Shown: piece by piece, positions 14,732 to 21,738 of the stretch
How the letters are laid out: each line of letters opens with the position of its first letter
Numbering within the stretch: position 1 is the first letter of the stretch
From: Pseudomonadota bacterium
Lineage (GTDB): Bacteria > Pseudomonadota > Alphaproteobacteria > Rhizobiales > Devosiaceae
NCBI GenBank assembly: GCA_023430705.1
Contig: JAEYZJ010000202.1
Span: forward strand, 1 to 31,054
DNA length: 31,054 bases
Reading direction: 5' to 3'
The notes under the pieces: generated by a model
What the model was told of the DNA's origin: nothing
Seen by the model: the letters and a program-made list of their open reading frames with translations, nothing else
The model's database searches: none
Translations under genes and position numbers: made by a program

Positions 14732-15490
14732 CTACTTCGTCTGTGCGGCCAGCACTCTTCCACCGGCCCAGGCACCCGCCACCACCAGGGTCACCGCGAG
14801 CGCAACCCCCACCCCGACGACAGGATCGAAGAAGTCGCCGCGGAACACCGCGCGCAGCGCCTCGACGATGTGCTTGAACGGATTGAAGTTGGCCACCACC
14901 TGCAGCCAGGCCGGGGCCAGCGTCATCGGCAGCAGGATGCCCGACAGCAGCAGGATCGGGAGCGCCAGCGTATTGACCAGCGGAGCCAGCGCATCCTCGC
15001 TCTTGGTCGCAATGCCGATGGCGTTGGAGATGAACGAGAAGGCCGCCCCGAGCAGCCCCACCAGCACCAGCCCGATCAGCAGCGCGCCCGGTGGCACCCT
15101 GAGTCCCATGAAGTAGGCGGCGACAACGAGCACGCTGCCCTGCACGACGATCACCACCACGTCGCGCAGCGTCCGCCCGGTGATGATGGCAGCCCGGGAA
15201 GCGGGCGAAACCAGTTGCCGGTCGAGCACGCCGGAGCGCCACTCGGCGATGATGCCGAAGCCGACGAATAGCCCGCCGAAGATACCCAGCTGAACCAGCA
15301 GGCCCGGCACGAATACCTGCCAGGCGTCGCCCTCGAAGCCTGCGTTCGCCGCCACCGTCTGCAGCAGCGGACCGAACAGGGTGAGGTAGAGGATGGGCTG
15401 CATCAGTCCGATCAGCACCCAGAGCGGCTGTCGCAGCGACAGGCCCATCGCGCGGACAAAGATGGTCCAGGTGTCCCGGATGAAGGTCAT
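14732..15490 (-). CDS. ABC-2 type transporter permease (DrrB-like)
   Basis: A 252-residue inner-membrane permease of the ABC-2 family, partner of the ATPase gene 11 bp upstream. Six hydrophobic segments are visible: residues about 25-45, 60-80, 105-130, 135-160, 170-190 and 225-245. The family signature GSLVLVAAYF/ALAPLVNTLALPILLLSGILLPM is seen as PLVNTLALPILLLSGIL, with LQVVANFNPFKHIVEALRA following. This layout is that of daunorubicin-resistance-type and NodJ-type exporters of drugs, lipids or polysaccharides. The substrate is not predictable. ATG start at 15490; the longer in-frame upstream extension overlaps the ATPase gene and is a shadow. Confidence 0.88.
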   Translation of the reverse strand: MTFIRDTWTIFVRAMGLSLRQPLWVLIGLMQPILYLTLFGPLLQTVAANAGFEGDAWQVFVPGLLVQLGIFGGLFVGFGIIAEWRSGVLDRQLVSPASRAAIITGRTLRDVVVIVVQGSVLVVAAYFMGLRVPPGALLIGLVLVGLLGAAFSFISNAIGIATKSEDALAPLVNTLALPILLLSGILLPMTLAPAWLQVVANFNPFKHIVEALRAVFRGDFFDPVVGVGVALAVTLVVAGAWAGGRVLAAQTK

Positions 15491-15501
15491 GGTGCTTCTC
15501 C

Positions 15502-16602
15502 TCAATCCCTCAGCGACCGGCCGGTTAGCGTCAGGAACACGTCGTCGAGCGTCGGGCGGTTGACGTCGACGCCGATCGCGTCGATTCCCGCCTTGGTGAG
15601 GGCGCCGAGCAGCACGGGCAGGGCCGTCGCCCCGTCGGGGACGTGGAAGCGCAGCGTATTGGCCTCGCCCGCCGGCTCGTCCGAGCCCGGAAGGGCCCGC
15701 ACGATCCCCGCCGTTGCCGCGGCATCCCCCTCGGTGCGCAGCGTCAGCGTGACCGTGTCGCCCGAAACGCGCTTCTTCAGCTCTGCCGGCGTGCCCTCCG
15801 CCACGATGGTCCCGTGATCGATGATCAGGATGCGGTCCGACAGCGAGTCGGCCTCGTCCATGTAATGGGTCGTAAGGAACACCGTGGTCCCCATCTCGTC
15901 CCGCAGCTTGCGGATATGGTTCCACAGGTTGGCCCGGCTCTGCGGGTCGAGGCCCGTCGAGGGCTCGTCGAGGAACACGAGGCGCGGTTGATGGATCAGC
16001 CCCATCACGATGTCCAGCCGCCGCCGCTGGCCGCCCGACAGCGAGCCGCAGGTGCGATCCCAGATGTCGGCGAGTTCGAGTGCTGCGAGCAGTTCCTTGC
16101 CGCGCTCCGTCGCTACCGCCCTGCCGATGCCGTAGAGGCGGGCCTGGCTGACGATCTCGCCGCCCACCCGCGCTTCCGGTGAGGTCGAGCCGGCCTGGCT
16201 CACATAGCCAATGCGGCGGCGCACCTCGACCGGGTCGCGGCGGAGATCTGCACCGACGACGCTCGCCGAGCCGTCGGTTGGCCTCAGCAAGGTGCAGAGC
16301 ATCTTGAGCGTCGTGGTCTTGCCCGCGCCGTTGGGTCCGAGGAACCCGACAATCTCCCCTTCGCGCACCTTGAGGTCGATGCCGCGAACGGCTTCGATCA
16401 ACCGCCCCCTGGCCCCGCGCGTCTTGAAGCTGCGCCTGAGGCCGCGGGCTTCGATGATGTTGGTCGTCACGCTCATCTCATTGTTGCTTGGCAGGTCCGG
16501 GTGCCGTGCGGCGCGCGACCGGAGAGGAAAGTAGGGGTTCGACATTGGGCTACGAGTATCGGCCGGCCCGGTGGACGGCTTGATCGCGGTTGCGGTGGTC
16601 AT
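15502..16602 (-). CDS. ABC transporter ATP-binding protein (DrrA-like)
   Basis: The ATPase of the two-gene exporter. Walker A is GPNGAGKT (residues 89-96), the signature is LSGGQRRR, Walker B is LVFLDEPSTGLD, and the switch histidine lies in LTTHYMDEA. The C-terminal domain of about 100 residues, ending RPTLDDVFLTLTGRSL, is the DrrA/CcmA-type tail. The start was placed at ATG 16602 because a GGGAGA ribosome-binding site (16608-16613) sits five bases before it, giving 366 residues. This includes an N-terminal extension of about 40 residues with no recognised domain. ATG 16476 (MSVTTN) gives the more usual family length but has a poorer site. The operon lies downstream of the lysR gene on the same strand with a 92-bp gap. 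Confidence 0.88.
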   Translation of the reverse strand: MTTATAIKPSTGPADTRSPMSNPYFPLRSRAARHPDLPSNNEMSVTTNIIEARGLRRSFKTRGARGRLIEAVRGIDLKVREGEIVGFLGPNGAGKTTTLKMLCTLLRPTDGSASVVGADLRRDPVEVRRRIGYVSQAGSTSPEARVGGEIVSQARLYGIGRAVATERGKELLAALELADIWDRTCGSLSGGQRRRLDIVMGLIHQPRLVFLDEPSTGLDPQSRANLWNHIRKLRDEMGTTVFLTTHYMDEADSLSDRILIIDHGTIVAEGTPAELKKRVSGDTVTLTLRTEGDAAATAGIVRALPGSDEPAGEANTLRFHVPDGATALPVLLGALTKAGIDAIGVDVNRPTLDDVFLTLTGRSLRD

Positions 16603-16623
16603 GCCGTTCTCCCGTTGTGACGG

Positions 16624-16650
16624 TGACAGGCATACGCCTGGCCGCTGTCA
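16624..16650. promoter_or_regulatory. Inverted repeat upstream of the ABC operon
   Basis: TGACAG (16624-16629) and CTGTCA (16645-16650) form an interrupted palindrome 22-48 bp before the ATPase start; a further GTCAG follows at 16657-16661. It is a candidate operator or promoter-proximal site. The regulator is not identifiable. Confidence 0.25.
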
Positions 16651-16694
16651 GACGATGTCAGCATTACTTTGCCGGCATGCCTGCCGGTCGGGCG

Positions 16695-17591
16695 CTACTC
16701 GGCGGCCATCGGCAGGTTGTCCTGCCCGTCGAGATTGCCCATCGAAGCGACGATGTGGCTCGCGAGCGCGTCGTAGATGCCCCCGTAGGCGTGACTGGCC
16801 CGCATCAGCGCGATCTCGGCGTCGCGGAGCCGGGGCAGGTCCTTGTCCTCGGCGATCACCCGCATGCCCGGCTGCAGTGCGCTCTCGGGCAGGAAGCCGA
16901 CTGCGAGGTCGGTCAGCACCGCGCTGGCGATGGCCATCGCGTTGGACGAGGTATAGGCGATGCGATAGTCCCGCCCGATGCGATTGAGCACCTTGACGGC
17001 GTTGTCCTTCCAGCAGCAGGTCTGGCCACCGGCGATCGGCAGGGGCTCGGTGGAGAGGGCCTGGCCGCCATGCGAGGCGACCCAGAACATCCGCTCCGTG
17101 CGGAACAGTTCCCCATACTCATGGTTCGTGCCCTGCGTGAAGACGACGAGGTCGTACTTGCCCTTCTTCATTCCCTCGAGCAGTTCCTCCGAGGGCTGGC
17201 ACCGCACGTCCACCACGATCTTGGGGTGCGTGCGCTGGAAGCTCGACAGGATGACCGGCAGCAGCCGCACGGCATAGTCGTCCGGCACCCCGAAGCGAAT
17301 CGAGCCCTTCAGGTCGCCGTCCGAGAAGATGTCCATGATCTCGGCATTGATGCGCAGCATGCGGCGCGCCCGCGAGTAGAGCGCCTCCCCGTGCTCGGTC
17401 AGCGAGACGCTGCGGCCGTCGCGGGTCAGCAGTTCCTTCCCCAGCCGCTCTTCCAGCCGCTTGATCTGCATGGAAACGGCCGACTGCGTCTTGTTCACCC
17501 GCCGCGCCGCTTCCGTGAAGCTGCCGCAGTCGGCAATGGCGCAGAAGCTCTGCAACTGGTCGAGATCAAGTGGGGCGGCCATCCGGTCCAT
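16695..17591 (-). CDS. LysR family transcriptional regulator
   Basis: A 298-residue LysR-type regulator. The N-terminal winged helix-turn-helix spans about residues 8-67 (DLDQLQSFCAIADCGSF, EAARRVNKTQSAVSMQIKRLEE, then GRSVSLTEHGEALYSRARRML), and a substrate-binding effector domain runs from about residue 90 to 290. GTG 17594, ATG 17591 and ATG 17582 are all in frame and close; 17591 was chosen and none has a clear ribosome-binding site. It is divergent from the DUF1127 gene with 137 bp between. The CTGAT-N7-ATCAG palindrome at 17594-17610 overlaps its own start region. The ABC operon follows on the same strand. The effector is unknown. Confidence 0.9.
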   Translation of the reverse strand: MDRMAAPLDLDQLQSFCAIADCGSFTEAARRVNKTQSAVSMQIKRLEERLGKELLTRDGRSVSLTEHGEALYSRARRMLRINAEIMDIFSDGDLKGSIRFGVPDDYAVRLLPVILSSFQRTHPKIVVDVRCQPSEELLEGMKKGKYDLVVFTQGTNHEYGELFRTERMFWVASHGGQALSTEPLPIAGGQTCCWKDNAVKVLNRIGRDYRIAYTSSNAMAIASAVLTDLAVGFLPESALQPGMRVIAEDKDLPRLRDAEIALMRASHAYGGIYDALASHIVASMGNLDGQDNLPMAAE

Positions 17592-17593
17592 CA

Positions 17594-17610
17594 CTGATTT
17601 TGATGATCAG
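17594..17610. promoter_or_regulatory. Candidate LysR operator
   Basis: CTGAT-N7-ATCAG is a perfect 5-bp-arm palindrome, in the size range of LysR-type sites, at the start of the lysR gene and just upstream of a candidate promoter for the divergent DUF1127 gene. This is the classic autoregulation-plus-activation layout; direct evidence is lacking. Confidence 0.4.
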
Positions 17611-17625
17611 AATGAAATCTATTTG

Positions 17626-17655
17626 TTGGACGAATGGAAGGCAAGCGCGCATATC
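17626..17655 (+). promoter_or_regulatory. Candidate promoter for the DUF1127 gene
   Basis: TTGGAC (17626-17631) and CATATC (17650-17655) are separated by 18 bp, an acceptable alphaproteobacterial sigma-70-like pair. A leader hairpin, GCCGGG (17689-17694) with CCCGGC (17702-17707), lies between it and the ribosome-binding site. Confidence 0.3.
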
Positions 17656-17731
17656 GGTTGTCATCGGCGTTCCCGCCGACCTCGCCCTGCCGGGCCTCCC
17701 TCCCGGCCCTTGAACATTGAGGAGAAGGACA

Positions 17732-18004
17732 ATGGTCCACTTGCTTTCGAGCGAGCGGCCGTCGATGGCTGCCGCGCCTTTCAGCCCGCTGCGCGCTCTT
17801 GCGAACTTGTTCGCGAAGGCCCGGGCCCGCCGCGCCCAGCGCGTCGCCCTCGAGTCGCTTCTCGAATACGACATTCATCGCCTCGAGGACCTCGGCATCA
17901 ACCGCCAGGACCTGTTCGAGGCGCTCGACAGCCCCAGCCGCCGCCCCGGCTACAGGCTGACGCTGCGTCGCGCCGAGAGCGCACGGAATTGGCTCAACCC
18001 CTGA
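17732..18004 (+). CDS. DUF1127 family small protein
   Basis: A 90-residue protein with an N-terminal region rich in Ala and Arg (residues about 20-45) and the DUF1127-like C-terminal part: LESLLEYDIHRLEDLGINRQDLFEAL (about 47-72), the D-I-H-R-L-E-D-L-G-I-x-R core of the family. Members are arginine-rich and some alphaproteobacterial ones are reported to affect RNA turnover or phosphate signalling (family knowledge). The start ATG 17732 follows a strong GGAGAAGG site (17721-17728). It is longer than the usual 45-70 residues because of the N-terminal part. A strong terminator lies about 95 bp after the stop. It is likely controlled by the divergent LysR protein (inference). Confidence 0.75.
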   Translation: MVHLLSSERPSMAAAPFSPLRALANLFAKARARRAQRVALESLLEYDIHRLEDLGINRQDLFEALDSPSRRPGYRLTLRRAESARNWLNP

Positions 18005-18100
18005 CGCGCGACGTCAGGGCAGCGAGTCTCTGCCATGGCCGATCCGTGATCGTGCCATCTCCGGGCTGGTGCCCCACTGGCCCACGTTTCCTGATAAACT

Positions 18101-18126
18101 GCCGGGTCCTCGGACCCGGCTTTTTT
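18101..18126 (+). terminator. Intrinsic terminator after the DUF1127 gene
   Basis: GCCGGGTCC (18101-18109) pairs with GGACCCGGC (18112-18120), effectively an 8-bp stem with a four-base loop, followed by six T (18121-18126). Confidence 0.88.
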
Positions 18127-18150
18127 GTTGGCCGCAGGGGAGGGGCGAAC

Positions 18151-18666
18151 TCAGGGCAGCTGCGCGAAGCCGTCGCCGAAGCCCTTGAGCGACACCGGGA
18201 TGCCGATGCCTTCCTCGGGCGTCTTGAACACGAAGAAGATCGCGCTCGTGCCGCTGGTCAGCTTGCCGATCAGTTCGTCGTCGAGCACCACCTCGGCCAC
18301 GCAGCCGTTCGGCAGGCAGCGCACGAAGGCGACGCGACCGATATTGGCGCCGTCGATGTTGAGCCCCAGTCCGTTGGGCAACAGCACACCCAGCGGTGCA
18401 AGGACCCGCAGCAGGCGCGCCTGCTTGTCGGCCGTCTTCAGCACGATGACGCTGAGCCCGACATTGGGCTGGTCCTCGGCCGAGACGTTCTGGATCAGCG
18501 CACACTGCTCGAAGCTGGCTCCGGGCGGTGTATCGCAGCTCATCTGCCAGTCGCCGTACTGCGCCTTCACCACGCCCTGTGCCGCCGCCGGGCCGGCAAG
18601 GCCGAGCCCCAGCGCCAAAAGCACTCCGAGCACCTGGCCGATCACGCGGTTCCGCTTGGGCTGCAC
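18151..18666 (-). CDS. Invasion-associated locus B (IalB) family protein
   Basis: A 171-residue exported protein. A signal peptide covers residues 1-30 (basic MQPKRNR, hydrophobic core LGVLLALGLGLAG, cleavage near PAAAQ). The mature part shows the IalB pattern: YGDWQMSCDTPPG, then EQCALIQNVSAEDQPNVGLSV, then LPNGLGLNIDGANIGRVAFVRCLPNGCVAEV, with conserved cysteines C44, C55 and the CLPNGC pair that could form disulfides. The name comes from a Bartonella protein linked to erythrocyte invasion, but the family is widespread in free-living alphaproteobacteria and its role is unclear. The start is GTG 18666 with a GAGAGAG ribosome-binding site upstream. The divergent ctaC gene lies 348 bp away. 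Confidence 0.85.
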   Translation of the reverse strand: MQPKRNRVIGQVLGVLLALGLGLAGPAAAQGVVKAQYGDWQMSCDTPPGASFEQCALIQNVSAEDQPNVGLSVIVLKTADKQARLLRVLAPLGVLLPNGLGLNIDGANIGRVAFVRCLPNGCVAEVVLDDELIGKLTSGTSAIFFVFKTPEEGIGIPVSLKGFGDGFAQLP

Positions 18667-19014
18667 CGATCCACTCTCTCTATATGTCTCATTGCGAATC
18701 CCGGTATCGGCGGGATCTCACCTTGATCGATGACCCCCGCATGGCTGTCAACAAGCCGGTGCGCCGGGCCGTGTGCGGACTACACGCCTTTCAATCAAGG
18801 CGAGTGTGTGGCGACACCCGGTCCGTGCAGCGATGCGTTTTGACGCACGGGCAGAAGGGATGCGCGAATTGCCTTGGGCAGGCCAATGTGGTTTAGACAC
18901 CTTCGAAGTTTCAAGCGCTCCGAGGTTGAGTCGGGGCGGCGTTTGTCTATGCCGCGTTTCATCTCTCAACCCAAGCTAGAATACCGGACCAGACGGATCT
19001 CAAGGGGGTTTTAG
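18667..19014. other. Intergenic region between ialB-like gene and the cox operon
   Basis: This 348-bp region has no convincing ORF and should hold the promoters of the IalB gene and the cox operon. Two short hairpins are visible: CGCCTT-TCAATC-AAGGCG (18785-18802), extended by ACA/TGT outside a two-base bulge, and TGCGT-TTTG-ACGCA (18834-18847). A TAGAAT word at 18977-18982 could be a -10 element, but no matching -35 was found. No FNR-type TTGAT-N4-ATCAA site was seen. Confidence 0.5.
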
Positions 19015-19929
19015 GTGACCGGCAAACTACTGAGTTCAATTGGCTCGCTGGGAGCCGCCGCCCTCGCACTGGCGCCGGCGGCCGCCTTCGCAGTGATGCC
19101 TGAGCCGGGTCAACCGGTCGATGGGCAGGTCGGTTTCCAGCCGGCCGTGACGCCGATCATGGAATCCATCCAGGCTTTCCATGACGGTCCTCTGCTGTGG
19201 ACCTGCATCGTCATAGTGCTTCTGGTCCTGGCGTTGCTCGTCGTCGTGATGGTGCGGTTCAACGCCAAATCGAACCCGACCCCGTCCAAGACGACCCACA
19301 ACACCTTGATCGAAGTGATCTGGACCGTGGTTCCGGTGCTGGTCCTCGTGATCATCGCCATTCCGTCCTTCGCGGTGCTGACCGACCAGCTGACCATCCC
19401 CGATGGCCAGCGCAAGTATCTCGGCTCGAACATCTTCTCGCTGGGCGAGGTGGAGGTTCCGGCGCCCGGGCTCACCATCAAGGCCACCGGCCAGCAGTGG
19501 TACTGGGACTACGAGTACGTCGATCAGGGTCTGACCATGACCTCGACCATGCTCAACGACGAGGATCGCCTCGCGACCAAGCCGAACGAGCCGCGCCTGC
19601 TCGCCGTCGACTACGATCTGGTCGTGCCTGTCGATACCACCGTGCGCCTTCAGGTCACGGCTGATCCCGGTGGCGTGATCCACGCTTTCGCGGTGCCCTC
19701 TTTCGGCGTCAAGATCGACGCGGTCCCCGGCCGCCTCAATGAAACATGGTTCAATGCCAGCGAGACCGGCATCTACTACGGCCAGTGCTCGGAACTGTGC
19801 GGCAAGGACCATGCCTTCATGCCGATCGCGGTTCGCGTGGTGACCCAGGAAGAGTACGCGGCCTGGATGGCGGCCTTCGAGGCTGGCTCGATCGACGATG
19901 CCAACGCCACCCTTCCGGCACTCAGCTAA
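19015..19929 (+). CDS. ctaC: Cytochrome c oxidase subunit II
   Basis: Subunit II of the aa3-type oxidase; its periplasmic CuA centre takes electrons from cytochrome c. The 304-residue protein has a signal peptide (about 1-27), two membrane helices (about 60-80 and 100-123) and a C-terminal cupredoxin domain. The QQWYWDYEY aromatic strip (160-168) is present, with CuA ligands H223 (VIHAF), C258, E260, C262, H266 and M269 (QCSELCGKDHAFM). All CuA residues are intact. The start is GTG 19015 after a GGGGG ribosome-binding site. It opens the operon ctaC-ctaD-ctaB-coxF-ctaG-ctaE-surf1. The 60-bp gap to ctaD holds a stem-loop. Confidence 0.96.
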   Translation: MTGKLLSSIGSLGAAALALAPAAAFAVMPEPGQPVDGQVGFQPAVTPIMESIQAFHDGPLLWTCIVIVLLVLALLVVVMVRFNAKSNPTPSKTTHNTLIEVIWTVVPVLVLVIIAIPSFAVLTDQLTIPDGQRKYLGSNIFSLGEVEVPAPGLTIKATGQQWYWDYEYVDQGLTMTSTMLNDEDRLATKPNEPRLLAVDYDLVVPVDTTVRLQVTADPGGVIHAFAVPSFGVKIDAVPGRLNETWFNASETGIYYGQCSELCGKDHAFMPIAVRVVTQEEYAAWMAAFEAGSIDDANATLPALS

Positions 19930-19947
19930 GGACCCGTGTGCGGGTCC
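19930..19947 (+). repeat. Intercistronic stem-loop between ctaC and ctaD
   Basis: GGACCCG (19930-19936) and CGGGTCC (19941-19947) form a 7-bp perfect stem with loop TGTG immediately after the ctaC stop. No T-tract follows, so it is more likely an mRNA-end stabiliser or partial attenuator than a full terminator. Confidence 0.5.
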
Positions 19948-19989
19948 CTGACCCGGCGCAGCGAAGAATACGAAAAGGGATCGCTCTAA

Positions 19990-21687
19990 ATGGCCGATAC
20001 TCACGCTCTGGAAGCTCATGATGCACCGCACGGCCACGCCGATGCGCACGCTCATGGCCATCCGACCGGCTGGCGGCGCTACGTCTACTCTACCAACCAC
20101 AAAGACATCGGTATCATGTACCTGGTGTTCTCCATCTTCGCAGGCGTGGTTGGCGCCCTGCTCTCGGGCGCCATGCGCCTCGAGCTGATGGAGCCGGGTA
20201 TCCAGATCTTCCACGGCCTCGCAGCGATAGTGTACGGCATGGACGCCGACGCGGCGCTCGATGCCGGCAAGCACATGTACAACGTGTTCACCACGGCCCA
20301 CGCGCTGGTCATGGTGTTCTTCGTGGTCATGCCGGCGACGATGGGTGGCTTTGCCAACTACTTCGCCCCGCTGATGATCGGCGCTCCCGATACGGCGTTC
20401 CCGCGCATCAACAACATCGCGTTCTGGCTGCTGCCGTTCGCCTTCCTGCTGCTGATCCTGTCCCTGTTCTTCGAGGGGCCTGCCGGTGCGACCGGTTTCG
20501 GCGGCGGCTGGACGGCGTATCCGCCGCTCTCGACCTCGGGCCAGCCTGGTCCGGCCATGGACTTTGCGATCTTCTCGCTGCACATCGCCGGCATCAGCTC
20601 GATCCTGGGCTCGATCAACCTGATCACCACGATCTTCAACATGCGCGCCCCGGGCATGACGCTGCACAAGATGCCGCTCTTTGCCTGGTCCGTGCTGGTC
20701 ACCGCGTTCCTGCTGCTGCTGGCTCTTCCGGTTCTCGCCGGCGCCATCACCATGCTGCTGACCGACCGCAACTTCGGCACCACCTTCTTTGCTCCTGAAG
20801 GCGGCGGCGACCCGATCCTGTTCCAGCACCTGTTCTGGTTCTTCGGTCACCCCGAAGTGTACATCATGATCCTGCCGGGCTTCGGCATCGTCAGCCACGT
20901 CATCTCGACCTTCAGCCGCAAGCCGATCTTCGGCTACCTGGCGATGGTTTACGCGATGGTGGCCATCGGCGGCGTCGGCTTCATCGTGTGGGCTCACCAC
21001 ATGTACACGGTCGGCCTGAGCCTCGACGTCCAGCGCTACTTCGTTGCGGCGACCATGGTCATCGCGGTGCCTACCGGCGTGAAGATCTTCAGCTGGATCG
21101 CCACGATGTGGGGCGGCTCCATTACCTTCCGCACGCCCATGCTGTGGGCCATCGGCTTCATCTTCCTGTTCACCGTCGGCGGTGTGACGGGCGTGGTGCT
21201 GGCCAATGCCGGTGCGGACCGTGCCCTGCACGACACCTACTATGTGGTGGCGCACTTCCACTATGTGCTGTCGCTGGGTGCGGTGTTCTCGATCTTCGCG
21301 GGCTGGTACTACTGGTACCCCAAGATGTTCGGCATCATGTACAGCGAGAAGCTGGCCAACGCCCACTTCTGGATCACCTTCGTGGGCGTGAACCTGATCT
21401 TCTTCCCGCAGCACTTCCTGGGTCTGTCGGGCATGCCGCGCCGCTACATCGATTACCCCGATGCCTACGCGCTGTGGAACATGGTCTCGTCGATCGGCTA
21501 CTACATCACGTTCGTGGGCCTGCTGCTGTTCCTCTACCTGCTGTACGAGGCTGCCCGGAAGAAGCGCCCGGCTGCTGCCAACCCGTGGGGTGACGGCGCG
21601 ACGACCCTGGAATGGACGCTGAGCTCGCCTCCGCCGTTCCACCAGTTCTCGACGCTGCCGCGCATCGACAGCAAGTCCGACCACTGA
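19990..21687 (+). CDS. ctaD: Cytochrome c oxidase subunit I
   Basis: Catalytic heme-copper subunit that reduces O2 to water and pumps protons. The 565-residue protein has about 12 membrane helices. It has the low-spin heme ligand H104 (TTAHALVM), the CuB and cross-link motif WFFGHPEVY (H287, E289, Y291), the H336-H337 pair and the heme a/a3 ligands H422 and H424 (VVAHFHYVLS). E289 is the D-channel glutamate of A-type oxidases. The first 24 residues contain seven histidines, a cytosolic His-rich tail seen in related bacteria and possibly binding copper (inference). ATG start at 19990 with an AAAAGGGA site upstream. It is followed by a GC-rich hairpin and then ctaB. Confidence 0.98.
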   Translation: MADTHALEAHDAPHGHADAHAHGHPTGWRRYVYSTNHKDIGIMYLVFSIFAGVVGALLSGAMRLELMEPGIQIFHGLAAIVYGMDADAALDAGKHMYNVFTTAHALVMVFFVVMPATMGGFANYFAPLMIGAPDTAFPRINNIAFWLLPFAFLLLILSLFFEGPAGATGFGGGWTAYPPLSTSGQPGPAMDFAIFSLHIAGISSILGSINLITTIFNMRAPGMTLHKMPLFAWSVLVTAFLLLLALPVLAGAITMLLTDRNFGTTFFAPEGGGDPILFQHLFWFFGHPEVYIMILPGFGIVSHVISTFSRKPIFGYLAMVYAMVAIGGVGFIVWAHHMYTVGLSLDVQRYFVAATMVIAVPTGVKIFSWIATMWGGSITFRTPMLWAIGFIFLFTVGGVTGVVLANAGADRALHDTYYVVAHFHYVLSLGAVFSIFAGWYYWYPKMFGIMYSEKLANAHFWITFVGVNLIFFPQHFLGLSGMPRRYIDYPDAYALWNMVSSIGYYITFVGLLLFLYLLYEAARKKRPAAANPWGDGATTLEWTLSSPPPFHQFSTLPRIDSKSDH

Positions 21688-21695
21688 CCAACCTC

Positions 21696-21719
21696 CCGCG
21701 GGGCCCAAGGGTCCCGCGG
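21696..21719 (+). repeat. Intercistronic stem-loop between ctaD and ctaB
   Basis: CCGCGGG (21696-21702) and CCCGCGG (21713-21719) pair, extended inwards by a G-T wobble and CCC/GGG (21704-21706 with 21709-21711), giving up to 11 pairs around a tiny AA loop. There is no T-tract; the following bases are TCCAACAAGG. Confidence 0.55.
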
Positions 21720-21738
21720 TCCAACAAGGCGACAGACA

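Noticed and set aside
13317..15242. A 641-codon minus-strand frame across gshA and the permease gene
   Set aside because: Shadow of gshA; the first part is the wrong frame of the permease gene.
16672..16687. Hairpin CCGGCA-TGCC-TGCCGG after lysR as a terminator
   Set aside because: No T-tract follows on the minus strand and the stem is short, so termination cannot be claimed.
18667..19014. FNR-type or other known redox operator before the cox operon
   Set aside because: No TTGAT-N4-ATCAA or similar symmetric site was found; single TTGAT or ATCAA words are not enough.
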